Below the pieces are notes generated by a model. That model had not been told where the DNA came from, searched no databases, and saw only the letters and a list, made by a program, of their open reading frames with translations. Both the position numbers and the translations under genes were made by a program. DNA of 9,813 nucleotides from Actinomycetes bacterium (GTDB lineage Bacteria; Actinomycetota; Actinomycetes; Propionibacteriales; Nocardioidaceae). Location of the stretch: assembly GCA_029779385.1 (NCBI GenBank), contig JAKPAQ010000593.1, forward strand, positions 1 through 9,813, read 5' to 3'. This document shows, one piece after another, positions 1 through 4,973 of the stretch (position 1 is its first letter; each line of letters begins with the position of its first letter).

Positions 1-645
1 AAGTTGTGAAGCGGTCGGATCGGTAAACAGTGGCGACCCCGTGGCAAGGAAACCAAGACCGATGCCGTTGAAGCGGTTCTCGTTGCGCGCATTCTCGCCG
101 ACTTTCTTCACCCAACTGAAGAACAGGGCGCCGAACGCGCCGGCGGCCAAGATCACCAACTCATTTACCGACGCTAAGTAGGCGGCGAAACTCGCGAGCG
201 CAATCACCACGAGCGAAGGCCGCTTGAACACGGCCCTTCGTAGACCAAACAGCGCGTGAACGATGATCGCGATGGTTACTGGAATGACGCCGTACAAGAC
301 GGCTGTGAAGGCTGGAGTTTGCCCGTAAGTCACATAAGCCCAAGCGAGCGCGGTGACGATGATTGCCGCCGGCAAAATGAAGCAAACCCCAGCGGTGACC
401 AGCCCGCGCCAACGGCCCCGCTCGAAGCCAAGATGGATTGCCAGCTCGGTCGAGTTTGGCCCCGGGATCAGGTTCGTTGCCCCGACTAAATCTACGAAGC
501 GTTCGTCGTCAACCCAGCCTTTGCGCCTAACGATCTCTTGGCGCATCATCGCGATATGGGCGGGCGGGCCGCCGAAGGCGACCAGTCCCAATCGCAGGAA
601 CAGCAAGGCAATTTCGCGGATCTGACCGATCGGCGCGTTGCTCAC
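1..645 (-). CDS. chrA: Chromate transporter (CHR/ChrA family), N-terminal part, cut by window edge
   Basis: The minus strand is open from a GTG at 645 to base 1, giving 215 residues of a polytopic membrane protein; the 3' end lies outside. The CHR-family signatures are clear: FGGPPAHIAMM at residues 24-34, and NLIPGPNSTELAIHLGF at 58-74, followed by hydrophobic segments (about 85-105, 112-130 and 140-165). The family exports chromate or related oxyanions across the cytoplasmic membrane. Long forms have two homologous halves (about 400 residues) and short forms one (about 200); the coding frame continues past 215 residues, so a long form is likely but not proven. The start is firm: an in-frame TAG lies three codons upstream of the GTG, and no other start codon lies between. 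No Shine-Dalgarno is visible, and a TAGCGT box ends 7 nt before the GTG, which suggests a leaderless mRNA. True substrate is not shown by sequence. Confidence 0.88.
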   Translation of the reverse strand, partial: MSNAPIGQIREIALLFLRLGLVAFGGPPAHIAMMRQEIVRRKGWVDDERFVDLVGATNLIPGPNSTELAIHLGFERGRWRGLVTAGVCFILPAAIIVTALAWAYVTYGQTPAFTAVLYGVIPVTIAIIVHALFGLRRAVFKRPSLVVIALASFAAYLASVNELVILAAGAFGALFFSWVKKVGENARNENRFNGIGLGFLATGSPLFTDPTASQL

Positions 646-651
646 TGGCGA

Positions 652-657
652 ACGCTA
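652..657 (-). promoter_or_regulatory. Candidate -10 box for leaderless chrA mRNA
   Basis: TAGCGT read on the minus strand ends 7 nt before the GTG start at 645. This fits the TAnnnT -10 pattern common in actinomycetes and would place transcription start on or beside the start codon, matching the absence of a ribosome binding site. No convincing -35 was found. Confidence 0.33.
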
Positions 658-719
658 ACGCGAGTAGGTGAACGGCGGGTGACTAAGCCACGCGGCCACT
701 GATCGGGCAAGATCGGCAT

Positions 720-1160
720 GTGAACTCTGCGAGCGCCGTACCTGCCAGGCCGGTTCGGTCCTGGTTGATGGCGCACCCTGCCGACGTGATCGACGTGTTT
801 GTCTACGTAGTCGTCCTCAACCTGGCGATCGAGTACTTTCCGGCCGTGATCAGTGAGTCTTTCACCCTGTCACTGCTGACCGCGTTGCTGCTCAAACTCG
901 CGCTTGAGGTTGTGGTTTGGCTAAAAACGATGTTGCTGGAACGATTCCGCGCAGCGTCCGGCCCGGTGGCCAAAACGCTCTCCGGCCTGGTGTTATGGGC
1001 GCTGGCAATCGGCAGCAAGCTAGTTGTGCTGTGGCTGATCGATGTTGCCTTCGGTGGCGAAGTCAGTCTCGGCGGGTTCATTTCAGTGACTGCGCTGGTT
1101 CTTGCTTTGCTGCTGGCCCGCGCGGGCGTGCGACGGCTACTTTTTGGGACGACGAAGTGA
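720..1160 (+). CDS. Small polytopic membrane protein, conserved hypothetical
   Basis: This gene encodes 146 residues from a GTG start, with about four hydrophobic segments (roughly residues 22-42, 47-68, 84-105 and 116-136). The first follows HPADVIDVFVYVVVLNLA; the C-terminus is basic (RAGVRRLLFG). I recognise no enzymatic motif and no established function; similar small membrane proteins occur in actinomycetes as conserved hypotheticals. The stop overlaps the start of the downstream glycosylase gene (GTGA at 1157-1160), so the two are probably co-translated, but a membrane protein and a DNA repair enzyme have no obvious shared role. An internal ATG at 768 (MAHPAD) is an alternative start; neither start has a clear Shine-Dalgarno. 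I prefer 720 because the extra basic N-terminal residues suit a cytoplasmic N-terminus. Confidence 0.72.
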   Translation: MNSASAVPARPVRSWLMAHPADVIDVFVYVVVLNLAIEYFPAVISESFTLSLLTALLLKLALEVVVWLKTMLLERFRAASGPVAKTLSGLVLWALAIGSKLVVLWLIDVAFGGEVSLGGFISVTALVLALLLARAGVRRLLFGTTK

Positions 1161-1765
1161 CCTCGCCGGATTTGGTGGTCGGGCCAGACGGGTTGGCTCG
1201 ACCCGCTTGGGCCAGCGCCGACGACCTGCTGAGCGAGTACTACGACACTGAGTGGGGGATGCCGGTTCGCGACGAGCGCGGCGTCTTTGAGCGGCTCAGT
1301 CTTGAGGCGTTCCAATCGGGGCTTTCTTGGGCGACGATCCTGCGCAAGCGGGCGGCTTTTCGGGTCGCGTTCGCCGGTTTCGATCCAGACGAGGTGGCGA
1401 CGTTCGATGCCGCTGACGCCACCCGCCTGCTCGGTGACGCGGCGATCGTTCGCAACCGAATGAAGATCGCCGCGACGATTCAAAACGCTAAAGCCACCGT
1501 TGCCCTGCGAGAACAGGGCGGGCTGGCCGAGTTCGTTTGGTCGTTTCAACCTGCAACCACCCCCGAACCGCGCACGATGGCCGAGATTCCGACCAGTTCG
1601 GCTGAGTCCAAGGCCTTAGCTTCGGGTCTTCGAAAACGCGGTTTCACCTTTGTCGGACCCACGACGATGTTCGCGCTTATGGAAGCTCTCGGCATCGTCG
1701 ACACTCACCTCGTTGGCTCGCATCGCCGTGGGTCATCTGGGGTTTGGTCGGTAACTAGCGCTTGA
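1157..1765 (+). CDS. tag: DNA-3-methyladenine glycosylase I (Tag), zinc-snap residues mostly replaced
   Basis: The product has 202 residues, against 187 in E. coli Tag. The family excises 3-methyladenine from alkylated DNA in base excision repair. Hallmarks are present: YYDTEWGMP (28-36), LEAFQSGLSWATILRKR (49-65) with E50 and W58 aligning with E. coli E38 and W46, EIPTSSAESKALASGLRKRGFTFVGPTT in the C-terminal half, and the ending VDTHLVGSHRRGSSGVW. Compared with the E. coli zinc snap (C4, H17, H175, C179), the aligned residues here are P16, Y29, H184 and S188, so only one ligand remains. Start: GTG at 1157 overlaps the upstream stop (GTGA), implying translational coupling. The frame stays open back to 917, but that extension is out-of-frame sequence of the membrane protein gene and shows no Tag similarity. 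The 3' end overlaps the opposing SRPBCC gene by 11 bp. Confidence 0.9.
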   Translation: MTSPDLVVGPDGLARPAWASADDLLSEYYDTEWGMPVRDERGVFERLSLEAFQSGLSWATILRKRAAFRVAFAGFDPDEVATFDAADATRLLGDAAIVRNRMKIAATIQNAKATVALREQGGLAEFVWSFQPATTPEPRTMAEIPTSSAESKALASGLRKRGFTFVGPTTMFALMEALGIVDTHLVGSHRRGSSGVWSVTSA

Positions 1766-2726
1766 GGATTTCCTCGAGGCGAAGGTAACTTATCTCCATC
1801 CCATCGGTCATTCCGGTTGCCAGAATCGCGTCTCGAATATCTGAACTCTGATACGTGATAAACACCGAGAGCAAAGTTCCATCAACAACTGAGGTCAACG
1901 TCAACTCGTTGAGATTCGTGGGATCTTCGGTACCGACCATTCGCTCAGTGCAAACTGCTCGCACGGGAGGAGTCGCCTCTAGGATTTCGCCGGTGAATCC
2001 GAATCGGCCAGATCCATCGTCGGTCACCCATTCGTAGCGGTAGGTCTCGCCGACGGTTGAGGTTGGTTCGCAGACTGGCATCGTCCAGCCATCGGGTCCA
2101 AGTAGCCAAACTCGAAGGAGGTCGGGGTCGTGGTGTGCGCGCCAGACTTGGTCGATTGAGCCGCGCACGATCCGAGTGATTCGGGCTTGCTTTTCGCCAA
2201 TGAGTTGCACGTGGGTCCGCAAATCGCTGGCGAACGACTTCAAGTCCGCCAGGACCGCATCCATCTGACTCATTGCGGCGCTGAGGCCCTCTTCCATGCC
2301 CATCTCAAGAAGTTGAGTTAGCTGTTCGAGGGAATTGAAGGTGGTCTTGGTAGTAACGCGCGAGCCAGACCCGACGGGCTCAAAGGTGAACACCATTTGC
2401 ATGGAGGGCATGTTTTCGTTCGGTACCCCCGGGGACGTTGCGAACCCGTCCTCAACTTCGAATGACTGGCCTTCGGCTACGGCCAGGAATCGCCAGTAGC
2501 CGCTACTTGATTCGCCATCGGGGCCGGTCATTGTGTAGTGCGACTCGCCCCCGACTGCCATGTCGTGTCGGGTGAAGGTGGCCGGCCAAGTAGGCGGACC
2601 CCAGAATTTCTCGAGTTGTCTGGGATCGGCGTAGGCATCCCACAGTCTGCGAACCGGCGCGGTGAACTCGGCTACGACTGTCATGGTCAGGGCTTCGATG
2701 TTCTTGGTGACGCTGGTGATTGGCAT
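1755..2726 (-). CDS. Tandem SRPBCC (AHSA1-like) domain protein
   Basis: The protein has 323 residues with two successive SRPBCC/AHSA1-type domains. Domain 1 (about 10-155) contains the typical start VVAEFTAPVRRLWDAYADP, LEKFWGPPTWP and TFEPVGSGSRVTTKTTF. Domain 2 (about 173-323) contains RIVRGSIDQVWRAHHDP, LRVWLLGPDGW, GETYRYEW and a closing amphipathic helix. These helix-grip folds bind hydrophobic ligands or act as chaperone-like modules; the ligand here is unknown. It sits 11 bp behind the ArsR-type gene, and ArsR + AHSA1 pairs are a common bacterial arrangement in which the repressor controls the pair. The ATG at 2726 follows AAAGG with 7-nt spacing, and that motif overlaps the upstream stop codon. 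The stop lies inside the 3' end of the convergent tag gene. Single-domain relatives are about 150 residues, so this is a duplication-fusion, known in actinomycetes rather than a new architecture. Confidence 0.9.
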   Translation of the reverse strand: MPITSVTKNIEALTMTVVAEFTAPVRRLWDAYADPRQLEKFWGPPTWPATFTRHDMAVGGESHYTMTGPDGESSSGYWRFLAVAEGQSFEVEDGFATSPGVPNENMPSMQMVFTFEPVGSGSRVTTKTTFNSLEQLTQLLEMGMEEGLSAAMSQMDAVLADLKSFASDLRTHVQLIGEKQARITRIVRGSIDQVWRAHHDPDLLRVWLLGPDGWTMPVCEPTSTVGETYRYEWVTDDGSGRFGFTGEILEATPPVRAVCTERMVGTEDPTNLNELTLTSVVDGTLLSVFITYQSSDIRDAILATGMTDGMEISYLRLEEILKR

Positions 2727-2737
2727 TTCTTGACCTT

Positions 2738-3082
2738 TCAGTCTTCAGCTAGGAGGGCATCAAGTTGATCGATGCGGGTGCGCCAGAGATTCTCGAACTC
2801 GCTGAGGAGTTCCTTGGCTCGTTCGATCATTTGGGGGTTTGCGCTCACGAGTCGCTCTCTTCCCCGTTGTTCCTTCGTCACCAAGCCGGCCAAGTTCAGC
2901 ACGCTGACGTGCTTTTGGACCGCGGCGAAACTCATTTTGTACGAGTCGGCAAGTTCAGAGACAGAGTGCTTTCCTGCCGCCGTTCGCCGGACGATGTCAC
3001 GTCTGGTCGCGTCGGCTAGGGCATGAAAGATCCGGTCGACCTGTTCATCGGTCAGATCTGCGAATGCATAATGTACAACCAT
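2738..3082 (-). CDS. ArsR-family winged-helix transcriptional repressor
   Basis: The product has 114 residues from ATG 3082. The winged helix-turn-helix is plain: FHALADATRRDIVRR (about 15-30), then SVSELADSYKMSFAAVQKHVSVLNLAGLV (about 40-68) and the wing EQRGRERLVSAN. No cysteine metal site is visible, so it is not an ArsR metal sensor in the strict sense; it belongs to the subgroup usually paired with AHSA1/SRPBCC genes, whose ligands are mostly unknown. The start codon lies inside a perfect inverted repeat (3067-3098) that overlaps the promoter, so autorepression is likely. An in-frame ATG at 3094 would add MYNQ, but the TTGACA/TAATGT promoter places transcription start near 3084-3086, downstream of that codon, which favours 3082 and a nearly leaderless mRNA. 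It is followed after 11 bp by the SRPBCC gene. Confidence 0.9.
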   Translation of the reverse strand: MVVHYAFADLTDEQVDRIFHALADATRRDIVRRTAAGKHSVSELADSYKMSFAAVQKHVSVLNLAGLVTKEQRGRERLVSANPQMIERAKELLSEFENLWRTRIDQLDALLAED

Positions 3083-3098
3083 TTGGTTGTACATTATG
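3067..3098. promoter_or_regulatory. Perfect 15-bp inverted repeat: probable operator of the ArsR-type repressor
   Basis: The left arm CATAATGTACAACCA (3067-3081) and right arm TGGTTGTACATTATG (3084-3098) are exact reverse complements around a 2-base spacer (TT). The repeat covers the -10 region, the probable transcription start and the repressor's ATG at 3082. Size and symmetry suit a dimeric ArsR-type protein. Because it also lies upstream of the plus-strand DUF6325 gene, it could affect both directions, though the distance to that gene (about 95 bp) makes this less sure. Confidence 0.85.
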
Positions 3099-3119
3099 AC
3101 GTGTTTCGGAGCCTGTCAA
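3091..3119 (-). promoter_or_regulatory. Promoter of the ArsR-SRPBCC operon
   Basis: Read on the minus strand, a consensus -35 TTGACA lies at 3119-3114. Seventeen bases further is TAATGT (3096-3091); an overlapping alternative -10, CATAAT (3098-3093), gives a 15-base spacer. Transcription would begin near 3084-3086, a few bases from ATG 3082. The -10 is inside the right arm of the inverted repeat, a classic place for repression by steric block. Confidence 0.6.
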
Positions 3120-3178
3120 CTGCCGTTTTGTGTACGGCTCGCGCTAAGACCCGTCGGTGTTTGTTGCGCGGCTGGGAT

Positions 3179-3184
3179 TAGGGT
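3179..3184 (+). promoter_or_regulatory. Candidate -10 box for leaderless DUF6325 mRNA
   Basis: TAGGGT ends 8 bases before the ATG at 3192. It fits a TAnnnT -10 box and would give a leaderless or nearly leaderless transcript. I see no good -35 at 16-18 bases upstream. The nearby GGG could alternatively act as a weak ribosome binding site. Confidence 0.33.
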
Positions 3185-3191
3185 TCGAACC

Positions 3192-3611
3192 ATGAGCTTT
3201 GACGCCGACCTAGGCCCAATCAATTTTGTCGTAGTCGCTTTCGACGCGGCGCCAATCCCTAATGCGGGATTGGCTGAGATCACCGCTTTAGTTGAGGCGA
3301 GGCGAATAGTGCTGCTCGACGTTGAGTTCGTGGCAAAAGCCGAGGACGGGACCATCGCTAAAATCACCGCTTCCCAGGCCGGTGTGGCTGACTTCCAAGG
3401 TGCTTGTACCGACCTAATCGACGACGACGATATTTCTCTCGCGGGCGAAAGGTTGGCCGCCGGCGGGGTGGCCGTCGTTATCGTCTATGAGGACCTTTCG
3501 CTCCTTGGCGCGATCAAGGCGTGGCAGGACGAAGGCGCCGAGATTGTTGCCGAAGGCCCAATCATCGTCGACGACTTCGTTGACGCGCTCGACCATTCAG
3601 ATCAGCAATAA
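3192..3611 (+). CDS. DUF6325 family protein
   Basis: The protein has 139 residues and is acidic. Family-like features are the opening LGPINFVVVAFDAAPIPNAG, the segment ALVEARRIVLLDVEFVAKAEDGTI, the acidic DLIDDDDISLAGERLAAGGVAVVIVYED, and the ending AEIVAEGPIIVDDFVDALD. This resembles the DUF6325 family of small actinobacterial proteins with no established biochemical role. It is followed 24 bp later by a SHOCT-domain gene, an arrangement I recognise as common for this family, so the two products may act together. I chose ATG 3192 because the family begins just before LGPINF; the frame is open back to 3087, but that extension is cysteine-rich, unlike the family, and crosses the ArsR operator. 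Confidence 0.78.
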   Translation: MSFDADLGPINFVVVAFDAAPIPNAGLAEITALVEARRIVLLDVEFVAKAEDGTIAKITASQAGVADFQGACTDLIDDDDISLAGERLAAGGVAVVIVYEDLSLLGAIKAWQDEGAEIVAEGPIIVDDFVDALDHSDQQ

Positions 3612-3622
3612 TCCAAAGCTTT

Positions 3623-3627
3623 AGGAG
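3623..3627 (+). promoter_or_regulatory. Ribosome binding site of the SHOCT gene
   Basis: AGGAG sits 8 bases before the ATG at 3636. It supports that start and contrasts with the preceding gene, which has no clear site. Confidence 0.6.
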
Positions 3628-3635
3628 TAGGAAGA

Positions 3636-3908
3636 ATGGGACTTTTGAGGACAGCAGGCCGAGTAGCAGTCGCCAGTTCGGTTCATGGCCGCGTGCAACG
3701 CCGCCAGCAGCAGCGTTGGGCTGCCCAAGATGCGACCGTAGCCCAACAGCAGTTCGCCGCGCCGCAGGTAGCGCAACCGGCACCGGCAGCCCTACCGGCC
3801 GAGGACCCGACGATCGCCAAACTCAAGCAGTTGGCGCAGCTCCGAGACGAGGGCATCCTCACCGAGGAGGAGTTCAGCGCCAAGAAGGCTCAGGTACTCG
3901 GCCTGTAG
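3636..3908 (+). CDS. SHOCT domain-containing small protein
   Basis: The product has 90 residues. The C-terminal third is a SHOCT module (short C-terminal domain): DPTIAKLKQLAQLRDEGILTEEEFSAKKAQVLGL at about 57-90, split as a helix, an EGILTEEEF turn and a second helix. The N-terminal part is basic (RTAGRVAVASSVHGRVQRRQQQR) and is followed by an Ala/Gln/Pro-rich linker (about 35-56). SHOCT modules are thought to mediate oligomerisation or membrane-surface association; no enzyme activity is known. The basic N-terminus is not long or hydrophobic enough for a sure membrane anchor. It most likely forms an operon with the DUF6325 gene 24 bp upstream. A good AGGAG site supports the ATG start. Confidence 0.85.
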   Translation: MGLLRTAGRVAVASSVHGRVQRRQQQRWAAQDATVAQQQFAAPQVAQPAPAALPAEDPTIAKLKQLAQLRDEGILTEEEFSAKKAQVLGL

Positions 3909-3909
3909 G

Positions 3910-3931
3910 TTGCTCGCTCAGTTGCGAGTAA
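3910..3931. terminator. Weak hairpin between convergent genes
   Basis: TTGCTCGC (3910-3917) pairs with GCGAGTAA (3924-3931) across a 6-base loop, with one G-T wobble. It covers the end of the DUF2249 gene and lies 2 bases beyond the SHOCT stop. There is no T-run after the stem on the plus strand, so it is at best a weak or Rho-assisted terminator. Confidence 0.25.
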
Positions 3932-4220
3932 AAGCGATCCGCCAGGCTTCGGGGCCGCGGTCGAGGTACTCAAGCGCAAAGCCGCCTGGCCATTCGGCCT
4001 CGATCTGACCGAGCAGCGGGATTGGGTCGTGCGGGGCCACCAGAACCATGCCCTTGCCGGGGGTCAGCGATGCCAGCGCACCCAAGATGGTGGCGTGGCG
4101 GATCGCGTGCGGGATCGTCCGCGCGTCAAGTTCGGGTAGGCCCGAGTCCTTCTCGCCGCAACCGCAGCCGCCGTGGCCGTGGCTGGTCTCAGAAAGTCCC
4201 AAATCGTTACCGAGTGTCAT
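3918..4220 (-). CDS. DUF2249 domain protein with His/Cys-rich N-terminus
   Basis: The protein has 100 residues. The DUF2249 core (about 27-100) opens with LPELDARTIPHAIRHATILGAL and contains VLVAPHDPIPLLGQIE and GPEAWRIAF, typical of the family. DUF2249 proteins have no agreed function but often sit beside denitrification, hemerythrin and Fe-S genes. A segment before the core, HGHGGCGCGEKD (14-25), carries H14, H16, C19 and C21 and could bind a metal ion; that is inference. It diverges from the regulator of the nitrite reductase operon across 57 bp, so a linked role in nitrite/NO metabolism is plausible. ATG 4220 is chosen because AAAGGAG (4233-4227) stands 6 bases before it. A GTG at 4238 is in frame, but that start would put the ribosome binding site inside the coding region. 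Confidence 0.85.
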   Translation of the reverse strand: MTLGNDLGLSETSHGHGGCGCGEKDSGLPELDARTIPHAIRHATILGALASLTPGKGMVLVAPHDPIPLLGQIEAEWPGGFALEYLDRGPEAWRIAFTRN

Positions 4221-4226
4221 CGGTGT

Positions 4227-4233
4227 CTCCTTT
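4227..4233 (-). promoter_or_regulatory. Ribosome binding site fixing the DUF2249 start
   Basis: AAAGGAG on the minus strand is followed by 6 bases and then ATG 4220. It is one of the strongest sites in the window and decides between ATG 4220 and the upstream GTG 4238. Confidence 0.75.
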
Positions 4234-4245
4234 GTCACGCTGGAT

Positions 4246-4258
4246 CTGGTTGAACCAG
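4246..4258. promoter_or_regulatory. Short palindrome in the divergent DUF2249 / nir-operon control region
   Basis: CTGGTTGAACCAG has two perfect 6-base arms around a single G. It lies in the 57-bp gap between the two divergent genes, just upstream of the candidate -10 of the regulator gene and upstream of the DUF2249 ribosome binding site. A regulator bound here could control both directions. At this length it could also arise by chance. Confidence 0.35.
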
Positions 4259-4265
4259 CACCTGC

Positions 4266-4271
4266 TATTTT
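4266..4271 (+). promoter_or_regulatory. Candidate -10 box of the nir operon (leaderless)
   Basis: TATTTT ends 7 bases before the ATG at 4278, where no ribosome binding site is visible. This predicts transcription starting at or next to the A of the start codon. No good -35 is seen at normal spacing, which would suit an activator-dependent promoter. Confidence 0.4.
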
Positions 4272-4277
4272 GCCACA

Positions 4278-4973
4278 ATGAAGTCCGTGGAAAATAATAG
4301 GCCGGATCAGCGAGGCCCAGCAGCGGCCGCGTACCCGACGGGGCTGCGGCTTTCGCGGTCACGCTCGGCATTGCTCGAAGCTTTGCGAGCTCAAAGCGAA
4401 CCGGCGAGCTTGGCCCACCTAGCTACTTGGACCGGACTGCACGCCAACACCTTGCGTGAACACTTGGACGGGCTTCGCCGGGCCGGTTTGGCCGAGCGGA
4501 CTGCGGCGCCGGCGGTTGGTCGGGGCAGGCCCGAGTGGCTTTACGCCGCGACCCTGGCCGCCGAGGACGATCCGAGGCCCGAATACGCCGGACTGGCAAT
4601 CGCGTTGGCCTCGGTGATCTCGCGCACCAGCACCCAACCGGCCGAAGACGCCAGACGCGCCGGCGTTGACTGGGGCAGGCGTCTCGTTCGCGACCGGCGA
4701 CCCGAGTCGGCAGCATCGCCGCGCGAAGCAGTCGTCGAGATCTTTGACCAGATGGGGTTCGCGCCCGAACCCGACGACGAAGATCGGGTCGTTCGGCTCA
4801 CGCGTTGCCCACTGCTGGCCGCCGCGCACGAGAACCCCGAAATTGTCTGCTCGGTCCACCTTGGGGTGGCTGAAGGGTCGATCGCCGCATTCGGGGAGCC
4901 GGAAGCAAAAGTCGAACTGCTGCCATTTGCCGAGCGCGGTGCTTGTTTGCTGCACCTGCTGGAGGGCAAATGA
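4278..4973 (+). CDS. Winged-helix transcriptional regulator with cysteine-bearing C-terminal domain
   Basis: The product has 231 residues. The DNA-binding part (about 22-95) has SRSALLEALRAQSEPASLAHLATWTGLHANTLREHLDGLRRAGLAER followed by the wing (VGRGRPEWLYAAT), close to the ArsR/DeoR-like regulators that include SufR. The C-terminal domain carries C177 (RLTRCPLL), C191 (EIVCSVHLG) and C223 (RGACLLHL). SufR uses spaced cysteines in this part of the protein to hold a 4Fe-4S cluster; here the spacing is C-x13-C-x31-C with only three cysteines, so an Fe-S, NO or redox sensor is a reasonable inference but not shown. It heads the nitrite reductase operon, with an ATGA overlap into the next gene, and diverges from DUF2249. 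It is therefore the best candidate regulator of the locus. No ribosome binding site precedes the ATG; a leaderless mRNA is likely. Confidence 0.82.
   Translation: MKSVENNRPDQRGPAAAAYPTGLRLSRSRSALLEALRAQSEPASLAHLATWTGLHANTLREHLDGLRRAGLAERTAAPAVGRGRPEWLYAATLAAEDDPRPEYAGLAIALASVISRTSTQPAEDARRAGVDWGRRLVRDRRPESAASPREAVVEIFDQMGFAPEPDDEDRVVRLTRCPLLAAAHENPEIVCSVHLGVAEGSIAAFGEPEAKVELLPFAERGACLLHLLEGK

Noticed and set aside
701..718. Direct repeat GATCGG...GATCGG upstream of the small membrane protein
   Set aside because: Two six-base copies ten bases apart are weak evidence in GC-rich DNA; no symmetry or promoter goes with them.
917..1156. Longer N-terminus for Tag
   Set aside because: The extra 80 residues are the membrane protein gene read in another phase and do not resemble Tag; GTG 1157 gives a normal-length enzyme.
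803..1549. 248-codon open frame on the minus strand
   Set aside because: It lies opposite the membrane protein and Tag genes, both with clear family or membrane features; its translation is Arg/Ser-rich without domains, a typical GC-rich shadow.
3087..3191. Longer N-terminus for the DUF6325 protein
   Set aside because: The extension crosses the operator, is cysteine-rich and unlike the family; ATG 3192 sits directly before the conserved start.
3613..3625. CCAAAGCTTTAGG near-palindrome between DUF6325 and SHOCT genes
   Set aside because: It is short, has one mismatch and leads directly into the ribosome binding site; too weak to call an operator or terminator.
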